64,000 nt of DNA from Candidatus Binatia bacterium (GCA_937925685.1 CALAMI010000010.1:310001-374000), one strand, 5' to 3'; shown: positions 30,219 to 39,339, numbered from the stretch's first letter. Notes: a model not told the origin generated them from the sequence alone. Numbers and translations are program-made.

Positions 30219-30686
30219 TTAGCTCTCGTCGACTAAGAATGGAACGGGTTCAAACTCGCGACGTTCGGCGTTCCACGCGAACGCTTTGGCGTCTACCACT
30301 TTCCTGCTCCGCACCGACACCACAACCTGCGTCGCGCGGGCATAGTTGGGGTCGTCCAGCCAGCCCTCTGCAGCGGCACGATCTTCAGCAGAAAAGTACG
30401 CCTCGTGTTCTGGATGCGAATGGTAAAACGCCACGAGTTCGACTTCCCCGCGATACGCCTCCTCCAAGAGCGGGGCCACCTCCTCGTAAGACATCGTGTA
30501 CGCCGTCTGCGCCGTTCGTGGGAAGGCTACCGGATCGCGGGCGTGCAACATGTTTTGTACGTTGGTAATCTGAACAACCTCGTGCTGCCCGGAACGCGCG
30601 ACGACAACGCCACAGCATTCCTCTGGGTAAAGAGCCTCAGCATGTGCGACAATCTGTTGCCAAGCCCCAATGGGTAGTTTGAGCAT
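30219..30686 (-). CDS. M67/JAMM-type zinc metallopeptidase-like protein
   Basis: 155-residue JAB1/MPN domain protein. The metal site reads HSHPEHEAYFSAED (His89, His91, Ser99, Asp102), with the upstream Glu in YPEECCGVV (residues 22-23). This is a complete JAMM motif. Bacterial relatives remove C-terminal residues from ubiquitin-like sulfur carriers (Mec/CysO) or have unknown targets; no ThiS/MoaD-like gene is adjacent. The frame extends far upstream into panE, but ATG 30686 gives the normal domain start and a GGAG-like site. 26 bases after panE on the same strand. Confidence 0.85.
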   Translation of the reverse strand: MLKLPIGAWQQIVAHAEALYPEECCGVVVARSGQHEVVQITNVQNMLHARDPVAFPRTAQTAYTMSYEEVAPLLEEAYRGEVELVAFYHSHPEHEAYFSAEDRAAAEGWLDDPNYARATQVVVSVRSRKVVDAKAFAWNAERREFEPVPFLVDES

Positions 30687-30712
30687 CGGCCTCGAAACTC
30701 CTCTGCCAGTGT

Positions 30713-31657
30713 TCACCAGCGCGACGTTGCTGCGCGAATCAAGCGAGTGAGCAACGCGTTGAACGGCGTGCATAGTCCATGCTGCTCCCCACGTCTCCAT
30801 ACCTCCCCATTGATCGCATCCACTTCGGTGCGCTTGCCCTGTTCCAAATCTTGCAGCATCGAGGAACGATGGGCAGCCGTGCGTGGGACGAGCGATGAGT
30901 AAAACTCCTCCAGGTACTCCTCTACGTGCTGCCAACGCAACGGAACGCCCTCGGCAAGAGCAACCGCGAACGCTTCGTCGATCACACGGTCCATAATGGC
31001 ACGCGTATCCGCATTTTTAGCCAAGGATCCATAGGGGCACCGCAACAAGGCTCCAAGAGGATTGAGTGCCGCATTGTAGAAAACCTTGCCCCACAGCTCT
31101 GCTTCGATGGAGTCACACACTTCCGCCGGAATCCCAGCTTCAGCGAACATCGACGCCCATCGGTGAGCTGCAAGCTTTGCTGCGGCGGCGGTTGCCACAT
31201 AGCCGCCGACCCGCACCGGCTCCGCGCACACGGTTACCTCCACAATCCCCGGCTCGAGCACACGTGCACCAAAGATCACGCGACCACCCAAGAGTCTCGT
31301 AGGCTCATGATACTTTGCGAGAATTTCAAGATTTCCAAGGCCATTTTGCAGGGAAATCATGCAGCCACGGTCGTGAACTTTCTCGGCGACAATGCCCGCG
31401 ATTGTGGCGGTATCGTAACTTTTCACGGTTACCAGAACTGCATCAAAGCCTTTGCCACAATCCGCAGGCGAACTCGCCACCTCGAGTGAGTGGCAATAGT
31501 GGTCGCCCCAGATGCCCTGGATCAGCAGTCCTTTAAGCTTGATCGCCTTCATGTGGTTTGCTCGACCCCACAACGTGACGGCGTGACCGGATCGGGCCAA
31601 AAGCCCTCCGAAAACCGAACCAATTGCGCCGGCCCCGGCCACCAACACACGTGCCAT
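30713..31657 (-). CDS. panE: 2-dehydropantoate 2-reductase family protein
   Basis: NADPH-dependent ketopantoate reductase fold, the pantothenate/CoA pathway enzyme. Rossmann motif VLVAGAGAIGSVFGGLLA, VTVKSYDT, and the catalytic Lys in LWGKVFYNAALNPLGAL. The C-terminal LEQGKRTEVDAINGEV segment is diagnostic of the ApbA/PanE family. 314 residues. Many genomes carry several paralogues, some acting on other 2-keto acids, so the panE symbol is by family. Followed by the JAMM peptidase gene. Confidence 0.8.
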   Translation of the reverse strand: MARVLVAGAGAIGSVFGGLLARSGHAVTLWGRANHMKAIKLKGLLIQGIWGDHYCHSLEVASSPADCGKGFDAVLVTVKSYDTATIAGIVAEKVHDRGCMISLQNGLGNLEILAKYHEPTRLLGGRVIFGARVLEPGIVEVTVCAEPVRVGGYVATAAAAKLAAHRWASMFAEAGIPAEVCDSIEAELWGKVFYNAALNPLGALLRCPYGSLAKNADTRAIMDRVIDEAFAVALAEGVPLRWQHVEEYLEEFYSSLVPRTAAHRSSMLQDLEQGKRTEVDAINGEVWRRGEQHGLCTPFNALLTRLIRAATSRW

Positions 31658-31989
31658 GGTTGGTGCATTAACAAAGCTCCGTTAGCCTTGTCACCCAAAA
31701 GGCCGAACACGCTCCAAAGCTCGGTTGCGTGCTCTAGCGTTCCTCTCCAGCCGCAGATCGTCTACCTTTTTCCAGAGTTAGATTGGGACGGGCGCGGGTG
31801 TGGGGACGTCGCCCTAAGCTAACGCCTTCAGCGGCCACGAAGTTGAGAACTCTCTTGACTTTGCCGCCCTGGACCGCCCGGAGAGTTTGCGCTTTTCCGG
31901 TGTTTCCCCTTGGTCCCCCGGGCCAACTGATGCGAGGGCGACCTTGGGCAGTTGTGTCATGGACGTGCGACGCCTACAAGCCGTCGGCC
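31658..31989. other. Intergenic region before the membrane glycosyltransferase-like gene
   Basis: Divergent promoter region of the panE-like and membrane protein genes. The plus-strand reading frame is open from 31783, but that part lacks family features and a good start. I see no clear promoter or RNA. Confidence 0.35.
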
Positions 31990-33702
31990 ATGGCGAAGCG
32001 CCGGAAGCCATCGGCCTCTTTCCGAAAATCGCTTGCTCACGCTGTCGCCCTGACTGCGGTCTTCGCGGCTGCTTTATGCCTGCGCCTCGTGTACATCGAC
32101 TCGATCCACACCAGCCCAAGCGCTCGGGTGCTGCAGACAAATGCGCTCCGCTACCATCTTTGGGCGCAGGCAATTCTTGATGGGAACGCCCCACCTCCAC
32201 CCTTCGATCAGCCGCCAGCATACGCGTATTTCCTAGCTGCAGCGTACTGGTTCGCTGGCAACGCAAGTCCAGAAGTGGTTCGGCCGATCCAAGCGGTTCT
32301 CGATGCAGTCCACTGCGTGCTTCTGGCTAACCTGGTCGCCCGCAGCGGCCTGCCCCTCGCCTCGGTGTGGTTCACAGGTTTGCTAGCTGCCGTCTATGGG
32401 CCGTTTATCTTTTTCACCGGGGAAATCCTGCCCGCCTCCATCTCGCTCCTGCTGCTCGCTACTGCCGTAAACGCCTGTTCCGAACAACGCTGGCTTGCGG
32501 CCAGCGTCCTGTGGCTGTTAGCAACCTTATTTCGTGCCGAGCTTTTACTTCCCTTAAGCCTCTACGTCGCTTGGCTCTTTTTCCGCGGGAACGGCTCCAC
32601 TGCCAGGCAACTCGGCACTGTCGTTGTTGTCGGGTGGCTGGTGGCCACCGTCGCGGTCAGCATCGCGGCGCGCCGGATCGTACCATACACGAGTGGTCTC
32701 GGTCTTAACCTCTGGCTGGGCAACAACCCTTATGCCGACGGTGTCAACCCATTTCCGCCAGCACCCCTACAGGCTGCAGTCGAGCGCGCCCGCACAGCCT
32801 TGGCGAACGACGTGGTGAAACTTGACCGGTGGTTCTTGAGTCAGGCTATCGGGTTTTGGAGAGAATACCCATGGGAAGCGTTGCGGCTGACCTGGAAAAA
32901 GTTCCGCTGGACCCTAGTTGATCGCGAACTCCCGAATACCGGGGATGTGACTTGGCAGCAAGGTCACAGCTGGCTCTTCCGGCTCCCTTTCTTCCCACTT
33001 TCTTTTGGAGCTTTGCTTTGTCTTGGTTCGGGGGGTCTTGCCGTCAGCTTGCGGCGGTACCCGTGGTCGCGCACCTTTGGCCTTCTGGGGATTGTCGCGC
33101 TCAGTACCCTTCTTACGTGTACCATGTTTTTCACCAACGGCCGTTTTCGCTTACCTCTCGCACCGTTTCTCTTGTTCGCGGCGGCTCATCTTCCTGCCTT
33201 GCTCACAGGGGAACGCTGGGCTCGGAACTTACGTCCACATCTACCGACGGTTCTAGCAAGTATCGCTTTTGCATCGTGGATTGCGTTTGCCAATCCCTTC
33301 AACGTAAAAAATTACTACGTTCCGGCCCTTGTCACAAACGCTGGAATTGCCGAACGCCTCGCCGGTCGACCTGACAAAGCCATTGCTCTCCTCGAACGGG
33401 CGCTCGCGTCCGCCCGCGAAGACGATTTGGCATGGAGCCATCTAGCCTTGGCACGAGAGCAAGCCGGAGACCTTGCTGGTGCCGCCAATGCGTATCTAGA
33501 CGCTCTCACCTTCGCACCGCACTCCTCCGACCTACGTGCCCTCGCTAAAGACTTTTGCGCGCGACACGGCATAGACGACCACTGGATCGATCACTGGACC
33601 GCGAGTCCTTCTCCCACGGAGCGGCTAGCCACCCGCGTGCGCATTCTCCAAAGTTTCCACGCCCCGCGCGGCGCAACCGATTCCTCGCGAAGCGTCGACT
33701 GA
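31990..33702 (+). CDS. Membrane glycosyltransferase-like protein with C-terminal TPR
   Basis: About 570 residues. A basic N-terminus (MAKRRKPSASFRKS) leads into ~9-10 hydrophobic segments up to residue ~450. The first periplasmic loop has YHLWAQAILDGNAPPPPFDQPPAYAYFLAAAYW, a layout typical of GT-C glycosyltransferases of the ArnT/PMT (GT39/GT83) type, which use lipid-linked sugars. The last ~110 residues contain TPR-like helices (AIALLERALASAREDD, AANAYLDALTFAP). Donor and acceptor are unknown. ATG 31990 was chosen because it places the charged residues directly before the first membrane segment; longer starts exist. Confidence 0.65.
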   Translation: MAKRRKPSASFRKSLAHAVALTAVFAAALCLRLVYIDSIHTSPSARVLQTNALRYHLWAQAILDGNAPPPPFDQPPAYAYFLAAAYWFAGNASPEVVRPIQAVLDAVHCVLLANLVARSGLPLASVWFTGLLAAVYGPFIFFTGEILPASISLLLLATAVNACSEQRWLAASVLWLLATLFRAELLLPLSLYVAWLFFRGNGSTARQLGTVVVVGWLVATVAVSIAARRIVPYTSGLGLNLWLGNNPYADGVNPFPPAPLQAAVERARTALANDVVKLDRWFLSQAIGFWREYPWEALRLTWKKFRWTLVDRELPNTGDVTWQQGHSWLFRLPFFPLSFGALLCLGSGGLAVSLRRYPWSRTFGLLGIVALSTLLTCTMFFTNGRFRLPLAPFLLFAAAHLPALLTGERWARNLRPHLPTVLASIAFASWIAFANPFNVKNYYVPALVTNAGIAERLAGRPDKAIALLERALASAREDDLAWSHLALAREQAGDLAGAANAYLDALTFAPHSSDLRALAKDFCARHGIDDHWIDHWTASPSPTERLATRVRILQSFHAPRGATDSSRSVD

Positions 33703-33875
33703 ATCAAGCCGTCGACTGGTGTCGGGGCTCGACTCGTTCCTGGACCTCTCCCATCGTAGTCAGTGGAGTCCGTTCCTAAACGGGAGCGTAAAATCCCCCT
33801 TGCCAAGAAGTCGCCACTTGCGATATGGCCAAGCCGTAGTGCTCTAAGAGCAAAAACTGGGGAGGGACGAGAGGC

Positions 33876-34805
33876 GTGAAACACGCACGAAAAGTGGTGA
33901 GCATTTTCGTTGTTGCGGCTTTGTGGATGGTAGCGTTTCAGCGGATTCACGCAGAGCCTTGTGACCCCAATGACCCTCGTCTGTTGAAACCGGATCTGCA
34001 AGCACTGCCCCCAACGCGTGCTCGAGTGGTAGAACGCCAGGGTGCACGGCGACTTTACTTCACGACCAGAATTGGCAATTTTGGGAAGGGCCCACTGATC
34101 GTTGAAGGGAAAACCATCAATACCCCGTTCGGCCCAGTAACCAAGGCCACGCAAATCGTACAACGGAGCGACGGAACGACTTGCAGCAAAGACGCCGGTA
34201 GCTTCGAGTTTCACAAGAGCCACAATCATTTCCACGTCAATGACTTTGCTGAATACCTGCTTCGCAAAGACGATCCTTACAACGGACCCATCGTAGCGCG
34301 AGCGAGCAAGATTTCCTTTTGCCTTTCTGACATCGAGCCCCTTCGCGGCTTGTTCGATGGAACCCGTCAGGTATTCGCTAATTGCGGAGTGCAGGAAGGG
34401 ATTCAGGGTATTTCGCGGGGCTGGGCTGATGTCTACGACGACTTCTACCCCGAGCAATTAATCGAGTTAGACGTTTGCCGCACCGACGGCGGTGTGCCGC
34501 CCGGCCAATATTACCTCGTTAACGTCGCCGATCCCTATGACCTCTTGCTCGAGGAACGTGAAGATTACGCTTCCAACGCTGGCTTCGTCCCGGTGACGGT
34601 TCCCCCGCGCACCGGAAATTTCCCGGTACCTCGAGACCCGAGCTGCCCTGAGCCCCCGGCGCCGACTTCGACTCCAACTGGTATTCGACCCACTCCCACA
34701 GCGACGCCGCCTCCGGTGATCAATCCGCGCCCGACACGAGCACCGCGACCTGCTAGGCCAACTCGGCCACCACGCCCTCCGCGGCGCCCTGGTCCGCACG
34801 GTTGA
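33876..34805 (+). CDS. Secreted lysyl oxidase-like copper amine oxidase
   Basis: 309 residues: signal peptide (1-~26, VVSIFVVAALWMVAFQRIHA), a lysyl oxidase domain (~35-235), and a Pro/Thr- then Pro/Arg-rich tail (~250-309). The copper motif is HKSHNHFH (His113, 116, 118, 120), aligned with the HSCHQHYH of animal LOX. Lys145 in SKISFCLSD and Tyr187 in WADVYDDF fall where LOX has the Lys and Tyr that form the lysyl-tyrosylquinone cofactor. It should therefore be an active amine oxidase exported from the cell; the target is unknown. GTG start with GAGG nearby. The basic proline-rich tail could bind the cell surface. Confidence 0.8.
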   Translation: MKHARKVVSIFVVAALWMVAFQRIHAEPCDPNDPRLLKPDLQALPPTRARVVERQGARRLYFTTRIGNFGKGPLIVEGKTINTPFGPVTKATQIVQRSDGTTCSKDAGSFEFHKSHNHFHVNDFAEYLLRKDDPYNGPIVARASKISFCLSDIEPLRGLFDGTRQVFANCGVQEGIQGISRGWADVYDDFYPEQLIELDVCRTDGGVPPGQYYLVNVADPYDLLLEEREDYASNAGFVPVTVPPRTGNFPVPRDPSCPEPPAPTSTPTGIRPTPTATPPPVINPRPTRAPRPARPTRPPRPPRRPGPHG

Positions 34806-34897
34806 GCTAGCTCGAGCACCTCGAGCTGGTGTTTCTCCTTCAGCGAGGGGCGTGCAAATGGGTTGTCTCACCGGAAACAGACCCTAAGCTGCTGACG

Positions 34898-35635
34898 GTG
34901 ACTGCCGTTATCTTAGCTGCTGGCAAGGGAAGGCGTTTAGGACCACTCACGAAGAACTGCCCCAAACCACTTCTGCCCGTTCGCTCCAGGCCTGTCATCG
35001 AGCACATTCTCCTAGGCATCCGTGCTGCTGGTATCGAGAAAGCTGTCATTGTGGTGGGTTATTTGGGTGAACAAATTGTTGCCACTCTGGGCTCTGGCGG
35101 CAGAATCGGAATGGAGTTGGCTTACGTATGGCAAAACGAGCCCCGCGGCACGGCAGACGCGGTGCTTTCCGTGCGGGGTTTTGTTTCCGAACCATTTCTG
35201 CTCTCGTGGGGTGACGTGCTTATGTCCACGAAAAACTACCCGGCACTCCGGGAAGCGTTTGCGGCAATGCCGGCTGCCGCGTGGATTGCCGTGAATCAAA
35301 CCGACGACCCGGCGGCCGGAGCCGCAGTGTACTTCGATGCAACAGGAAGAGTGCAGCAAATCGTCGAGAAGCCCCCGCCAGGGACCTCAACGACGCATTG
35401 GAACAACGCAGGGGTGGGAATTTACTCTCCAAGCGTTTTTGCGTACGCGGAACGAACCCCGACGTCCCCACGTGGCGAGCGAGAACTCACCTCTGCGCTG
35501 AACGCCATGGTTGCCGACGGGCACCTGGTTTACGCGCTGCCAGTAGTAGGATTTTGGAGCGACGTAGGCACGCCAGAAGCCCTTGCCTGGGCAGAACAGC
35601 ACTTTGACGATCCATCTTCATGTACCCTGATCTGA
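34898..35635 (+). CDS. Sugar-phosphate nucleotidyltransferase
   Basis: NTP-transferase of the RmlA/GlmU-N type, making an NDP-sugar from a sugar 1-phosphate. VTAVILAAGKGRRLGPLTKNCPKPLLPV is the nucleotide-binding signature. Also visible: LLSWGDVLM (metal Asp), NNAGVGIYSPSVF, and FWSDVGTPEAL. About 245 residues, no C-terminal acyltransferase repeat. The GTG at 34898 gives the canonical N-terminus; the frame is open further upstream. Its last 16 bases overlap the galactokinase-like gene, so the kinase product may be its substrate. Confidence 0.82.
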   Translation: MTAVILAAGKGRRLGPLTKNCPKPLLPVRSRPVIEHILLGIRAAGIEKAVIVVGYLGEQIVATLGSGGRIGMELAYVWQNEPRGTADAVLSVRGFVSEPFLLSWGDVLMSTKNYPALREAFAAMPAAAWIAVNQTDDPAAGAAVYFDATGRVQQIVEKPPPGTSTTHWNNAGVGIYSPSVFAYAERTPTSPRGERELTSALNAMVADGHLVYALPVVGFWSDVGTPEALAWAEQHFDDPSSCTLI

Positions 35636-37005
35636 ACCCTATATCGTGGCGCAGCCTTTTGGATCGCGAACGCGAGCGAGTGGCTACTCTGGTAAAACAG
35701 TTTCGCATGCAATTTTGCCAGCCTCCGCAGTTCGTCGTTTTGGCTCCCGGACGAATCAACTTGATCGGCGAGCATACGGACTATAACGGTTATCCTGTAC
35801 TCCCAGCTGCAATCGACCGTCACGTGGCCGTCGCAGTTGGCTCGCGAGCTGATTCCATCGTGCAAGCTCGTACGTCTGCCCCGGGGTTAGCTCCTTGCAC
35901 GTTCGTCCTCGAAGGACGCCTGCAGCCAGGCCCGAGCGGCGACTGGGGAAACTATGTCAAAGCAGCCGCACAGTTACTGTGCGCCCGCGTCAGTGCCCCC
36001 AAAGGAGCCGACATCCTCGTGGACGGCACGGTTCCAGTTGGTGCAGGCCTTTCCTCGTCTTCTGCCCTCGTTGTGGGTACTGGCCTAGCGCTCTTGCTAT
36101 CAGCTGGGATCTCCGACCTTTCGCGCTTTGCCCTTGCAGAAGAATTTGCCAGCGCCGAGCAATTTGTGGGAACCCTGAGCGGTGGGATGGATCAAGCCTG
36201 TTGCCTCCTGGCGGAGGAACAAGCAGCTTTACGCATCGATTTCTTTCCTCTTCGGGTTCGATCGGTGCCTTTCCCTTCCGACTACCATATCGCCGTTTGC
36301 CATAGCCTGGTCAGAGCGGAAAAAGCCGGTGCTGCCCGCACAGCCTACAACCTACGGGTGTGGGAATGCAGCGTGGCGGCACGCGCTGTCGCTTTTCTTC
36401 TCGGTGACCACGAACAAGCCTTGTCGATCGATCGTCTAGCGGATCTTGAGCGTCATTTTCCCTCACAGCCCCGGGCATCATTCCTCGACCTGCTAACGTA
36501 TCACCTCCCGGATCGCCCCATGCCTATCGACGAAATCGCAAGGCTGCTGAACGCAAACGTGGAGTCTTTGATGCCTCGGTCCCGAAAATACGCCCCGCCG
36601 CTTGACACTCCGCTGCAGCTCCTACGGCGTGCCCGCCACGTATTCTCGGAAGCCGATCGTGTAGAGAGCGCCGAAGCAGCTCTCCGTCTCGGGCAAGTAG
36701 ACAGCCTGCACCGTGCCATGCGGGCGTCGCACGGGAGTTGTCGGGACGACTACGAAGTCAGCTGTCCCGAACTCGAAACCCTAGTCGATGCAGCGATCAC
36801 GTGCGGCGCCGTGGGTTCGCGTCTCACCGGGGCTGGCTTCGGTGGGTCTACCGTCCAACTCGTGCCCACGAACAAACTGCCGGAGTTTTTTGAAAGGATC
36901 GACCAACTCTTCTATGCGAGGCAGTTGCCAGGCGAACGAAACTTTGCTGACTATCGCTTCGCGTTTCGACCAAGCAGTGGTGCCAAGGTTATCGCGATCG
37001 ATTGA
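35620..37005 (+). CDS. galK: Galactokinase-like GHMP sugar kinase
   Basis: ATP-dependent C1 sugar kinase of the GHMP superfamily. The galactokinase signature GRINLIGEHTDYNGYPVLP (~residue 45) is followed by VPVGAGLSSSSAL (ATP loop), GGMDQACCLLAE (catalytic Asp region), and GSRLTGAGFGGSTV (motif 3). 461 residues, longer than E. coli GalK (~380). ATG overlaps the nucleotidyltransferase end. Galactose, or an acidic or deoxy sugar handled by related kinases, could be the substrate; no Leloir galT or galE is in the window. Confidence 0.82.
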   Translation: MYPDLNPISWRSLLDRERERVATLVKQFRMQFCQPPQFVVLAPGRINLIGEHTDYNGYPVLPAAIDRHVAVAVGSRADSIVQARTSAPGLAPCTFVLEGRLQPGPSGDWGNYVKAAAQLLCARVSAPKGADILVDGTVPVGAGLSSSSALVVGTGLALLLSAGISDLSRFALAEEFASAEQFVGTLSGGMDQACCLLAEEQAALRIDFFPLRVRSVPFPSDYHIAVCHSLVRAEKAGAARTAYNLRVWECSVAARAVAFLLGDHEQALSIDRLADLERHFPSQPRASFLDLLTYHLPDRPMPIDEIARLLNANVESLMPRSRKYAPPLDTPLQLLRRARHVFSEADRVESAEAALRLGQVDSLHRAMRASHGSCRDDYEVSCPELETLVDAAITCGAVGSRLTGAGFGGSTVQLVPTNKLPEFFERIDQLFYARQLPGERNFADYRFAFRPSSGAKVIAID

Positions 37006-37086
37006 TGGTTTTGGCTCGGCCACTTTGTCTGTCATTGTTTACGAGGTTTGCCGAGCGAGATTGCCACACTAAGCAGTGTCGCTGTC

Positions 37087-38115
37087 GTGGAACGAAGTCA
37101 GTTAGCAACCCAGCTCGGGGCCTACATCGCGGAGAAGACGGGGGCAACACGGGTAGAGATTTTGCGCCTGGAGCAGCTCCCTGGCGGTGCATCCAGGGAA
37201 ACCTGGAGGTTGGACGTAAAACTTGTTACGGATGGAGAAGAAAAGCGTCAATCGCTCATCCTCAGACGCGACCCACCGAACGTGCACTTGCCTGGCCAGC
37301 GCTGGCAGGAGTTTGAGCTGCTTCGTGTCGCGTACGACGCTGGCGTACCGGTACCACGTGTTCACTGGTGCGAATCAGACCCCCGCTACCTGGGCGCACC
37401 TTTCTTGATCATGGAACACATAACCGGGGAAACCATCCCTCGCCGGTTACTTCGCGACGACATTTACCGGCAGGCTCGCCAGGTACTACCGAAGCAGCTC
37501 GCACAGGCTTTGGCGGCCATTCATCGCATTGACTGGCGCGCATCAGCGCTCGCGAACTTACCGGCGCCGCCGGGAAATCAACCAGCTTCGCTCTTCGAAC
37601 TCGATCGTCTCGAACAACTTTACCGCGGTCTCAGCCCCGACCCCCATCCCGTTTTTGAACTTGCCTTCCGTTTCCTGCGCCACCATGCCATGTGGGAAGA
37701 GCGTCGAACCCTGGTGCACGGCGACTTCCGGCTGGGCAACGTCATCTGTGGTCCTGAGGGCTTGCGTGCGGTTCTTGACTGGGAACTTGCCCATGTCGGC
37801 GATCCCCTCGAGGATGTGGGATGGTTATGTATCCGTTCTTGGCGGTTTGGTCGTGACCATTTGCCCGTGGCAGGGCTGGCGGGGCGGGAAGAATTCTATT
37901 CGGCTTACGAAGAGGCCAGTGGCTGGAAGATTGATCGGCAACGTGCCCACTACTGGGAGGTGCTTGGGAACTTAAAGTGGGGAGTCATTACCATTATCCA
38001 ACTTCGCGGTTACCTTGACGGGGACGTTGCTGACGTAGAGCGAGCGAGTTTGGGTCGGCGAACCGCGGAGGTGGAGCTGGAACTTTTGTGTGGAATGAAA
38101 GGAGCGAGCTCTTGA
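37087..38115 (+). CDS. APH-family phosphotransferase (COG3173-like)
   Basis: Kinase-like protein of the aminoglycoside phosphotransferase/choline kinase superfamily. LPGGASRETWRL near the N-terminus, LVHGDFRLGNVI (catalytic Asp) and AVLDWELAHVGDPLEDVGWLC (metal Asp) are characteristic of the subgroup that accompanies acyl-CoA dehydrogenases in lipid-degrading bacteria. About 343 residues. Start is uncertain: GTG 37087 is used, and a TTG at 37048 is in frame. It is not evidence of antibiotic resistance. Its TGA overlaps the next gene's TTG, so the two are coupled. Confidence 0.78.
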   Translation: MERSQLATQLGAYIAEKTGATRVEILRLEQLPGGASRETWRLDVKLVTDGEEKRQSLILRRDPPNVHLPGQRWQEFELLRVAYDAGVPVPRVHWCESDPRYLGAPFLIMEHITGETIPRRLLRDDIYRQARQVLPKQLAQALAAIHRIDWRASALANLPAPPGNQPASLFELDRLEQLYRGLSPDPHPVFELAFRFLRHHAMWEERRTLVHGDFRLGNVICGPEGLRAVLDWELAHVGDPLEDVGWLCIRSWRFGRDHLPVAGLAGREEFYSAYEEASGWKIDRQRAHYWEVLGNLKWGVITIIQLRGYLDGDVADVERASLGRRTAEVELELLCGMKGASS

Positions 38116-38840
38116 GAAGTGGGATTTTCTCCTCCCTCACCGCTGCTGTCGTGGTCGTACTTTCAGCGGGTTGTGGGCCCGTGCAAACAAAACCGTTGTT
38201 TGCGCGCTCCCTCGCGGAACTCGTACCCCATAACCATCGGGATCACTTTGTCTTTGTGGTCGAAAGGCCAGGCCCCGAGGGCTTTCGGGCCACCGGCCTT
38301 CAGGTCGAACATATAACGAAACTTCCCGAAGCCAACGAATACGAGGTGAGCTTAGCCGAGGACGGCATGGCCACTGGACGGGTCATTCTCCGCGACGATG
38401 GCTCTACGCTTTGGATTCTTCTGGAGGAAGATTTCACCCGGGGGCTGCGCTTGTCGTACGATCCACCCATTCCGTACGTATCGGTTCCGTTGTACCCTGG
38501 CGAAACCACGGTTACGAGTAGCGCCGACCTCCGTCAGCTGGGGACGAACCAAGCCGCTGGCCGCCTGTTGGTGACGCAAAAGACCCGGGCTAGGCACGAA
38601 CCTCCAGGCCAGTGGCTTGCGGGAACCTATGCCACGGCCATCCGCCTGGAAGTGCAACGCTCTTACGACGGGCCAGATGGACCGGCCCAACTCACCAGTA
38701 CGACGGTTTTGGTCCCCGGCATTGGAGAGGTCCGCTCCGAGGGAGCCGCCTCGGGAAGTCCTGTGATGCGCCGCCAACTTGCTTGTGCCATTGTGGCTAA
38801 TCGCCGCATCGGCAATTGCGAAGTCCTCTTCCGGCGCTAG
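38112..38840 (+). CDS. Putative lipoprotein of unknown function
   Basis: About 242 residues. A TTG start overlapping the previous stop, with GGAG seven bases upstream, gives the signal peptide RSGIFSSLTAAVVVVLSAGC, ending in a lipobox Cys. The mature part is beta-rich, with Asp/Gly turns (RVILRDDGSTLWILLEED, RLSYDPPIPYVSVPLYPGE) and a conserved-looking end (TTVLVPGIGEVRSEG). This looks like the 'LppX/solute-carrier' type of periplasmic lipoprotein, but I do not identify a family. Sits between a phosphotransferase and DUF6285 gene that usually adjoin directly. Confidence 0.6.
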   Translation: MRSGIFSSLTAAVVVVLSAGCGPVQTKPLFARSLAELVPHNHRDHFVFVVERPGPEGFRATGLQVEHITKLPEANEYEVSLAEDGMATGRVILRDDGSTLWILLEEDFTRGLRLSYDPPIPYVSVPLYPGETTVTSSADLRQLGTNQAAGRLLVTQKTRARHEPPGQWLAGTYATAIRLEVQRSYDGPDGPAQLTSTTVLVPGIGEVRSEGAASGSPVMRRQLACAIVANRRIGNCEVLFRR

Positions 38841-38871
38841 CAGACAGCGGCATCCAGAAGGCACTAACTAC

Positions 38872-39291
38872 ATGCAAGATCGTCCAACGGTCAACGAACT
38901 GCTAATTGCCGTCCAAACTTTTCTCGAACGGGAGATCGTTCCGATCTTGAACGGTCGGCTGCAGTTTCACACGAGGGTTGCCGCGAACCTCCTTGCCATC
39001 GTTCGGCGGGAGCTGCAATTACGCCCTGCACAAGCCGCACAAGAGTGGTACCGCCTCGCTGCACTTCTTTCCAAACAGCATGACACGCCCCCTGCCACGC
39101 CCGAGGTGGTCGCGCAAGAAATACGGCAGTGGACCGAAGAGCTTTGTGAATGGATACGCCTGGCACCAATCGAAACTCTCCAGTCCAGCGAAGAATTATG
39201 GCGTCACCTCGAGCTGACAACGCAAGAGAAACTAGCGGTCGCAAATCCGCGGCTTCTGGAGTCTAGCGAAATTAAGACAAGCGCAGTCTGA
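38872..39291 (+). CDS. DUF6285-type protein
   Basis: 139 residues beginning MQDRPTVNELLIAVQTFLEREI, followed by LQFHTRVAANLLAIVRREL, the pattern of DUF6285 proteins. These are small helical proteins that commonly neighbour COG3173 phosphotransferases and acyl-CoA dehydrogenases; their role is not known. ATG with AGAAGG upstream, 31 bases after the lipoprotein. The presence of the phosphotransferase two genes upstream supports the family call. Confidence 0.75.
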   Translation: MQDRPTVNELLIAVQTFLEREIVPILNGRLQFHTRVAANLLAIVRRELQLRPAQAAQEWYRLAALLSKQHDTPPATPEVVAQEIRQWTEELCEWIRLAPIETLQSSEELWRHLELTTQEKLAVANPRLLESSEIKTSAV

Positions 39292-39339
39292 TCAGGGTCT
39301 GCTTGACCCGATCGGCGAACATTTGTTAACTCGAGGCTC

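Noticed and set aside
33591-34457. Minus-strand open frame of ~288 residues
   Set aside because: It is antisense to the lysyl oxidase-like gene, which has a signal peptide, copper motif and cofactor residues.
37087-38115. Aminoglycoside resistance gene
   Set aside because: The APH fold is shared, but the subgroup motifs and the DUF6285/acyl-CoA context point to a metabolic kinase.
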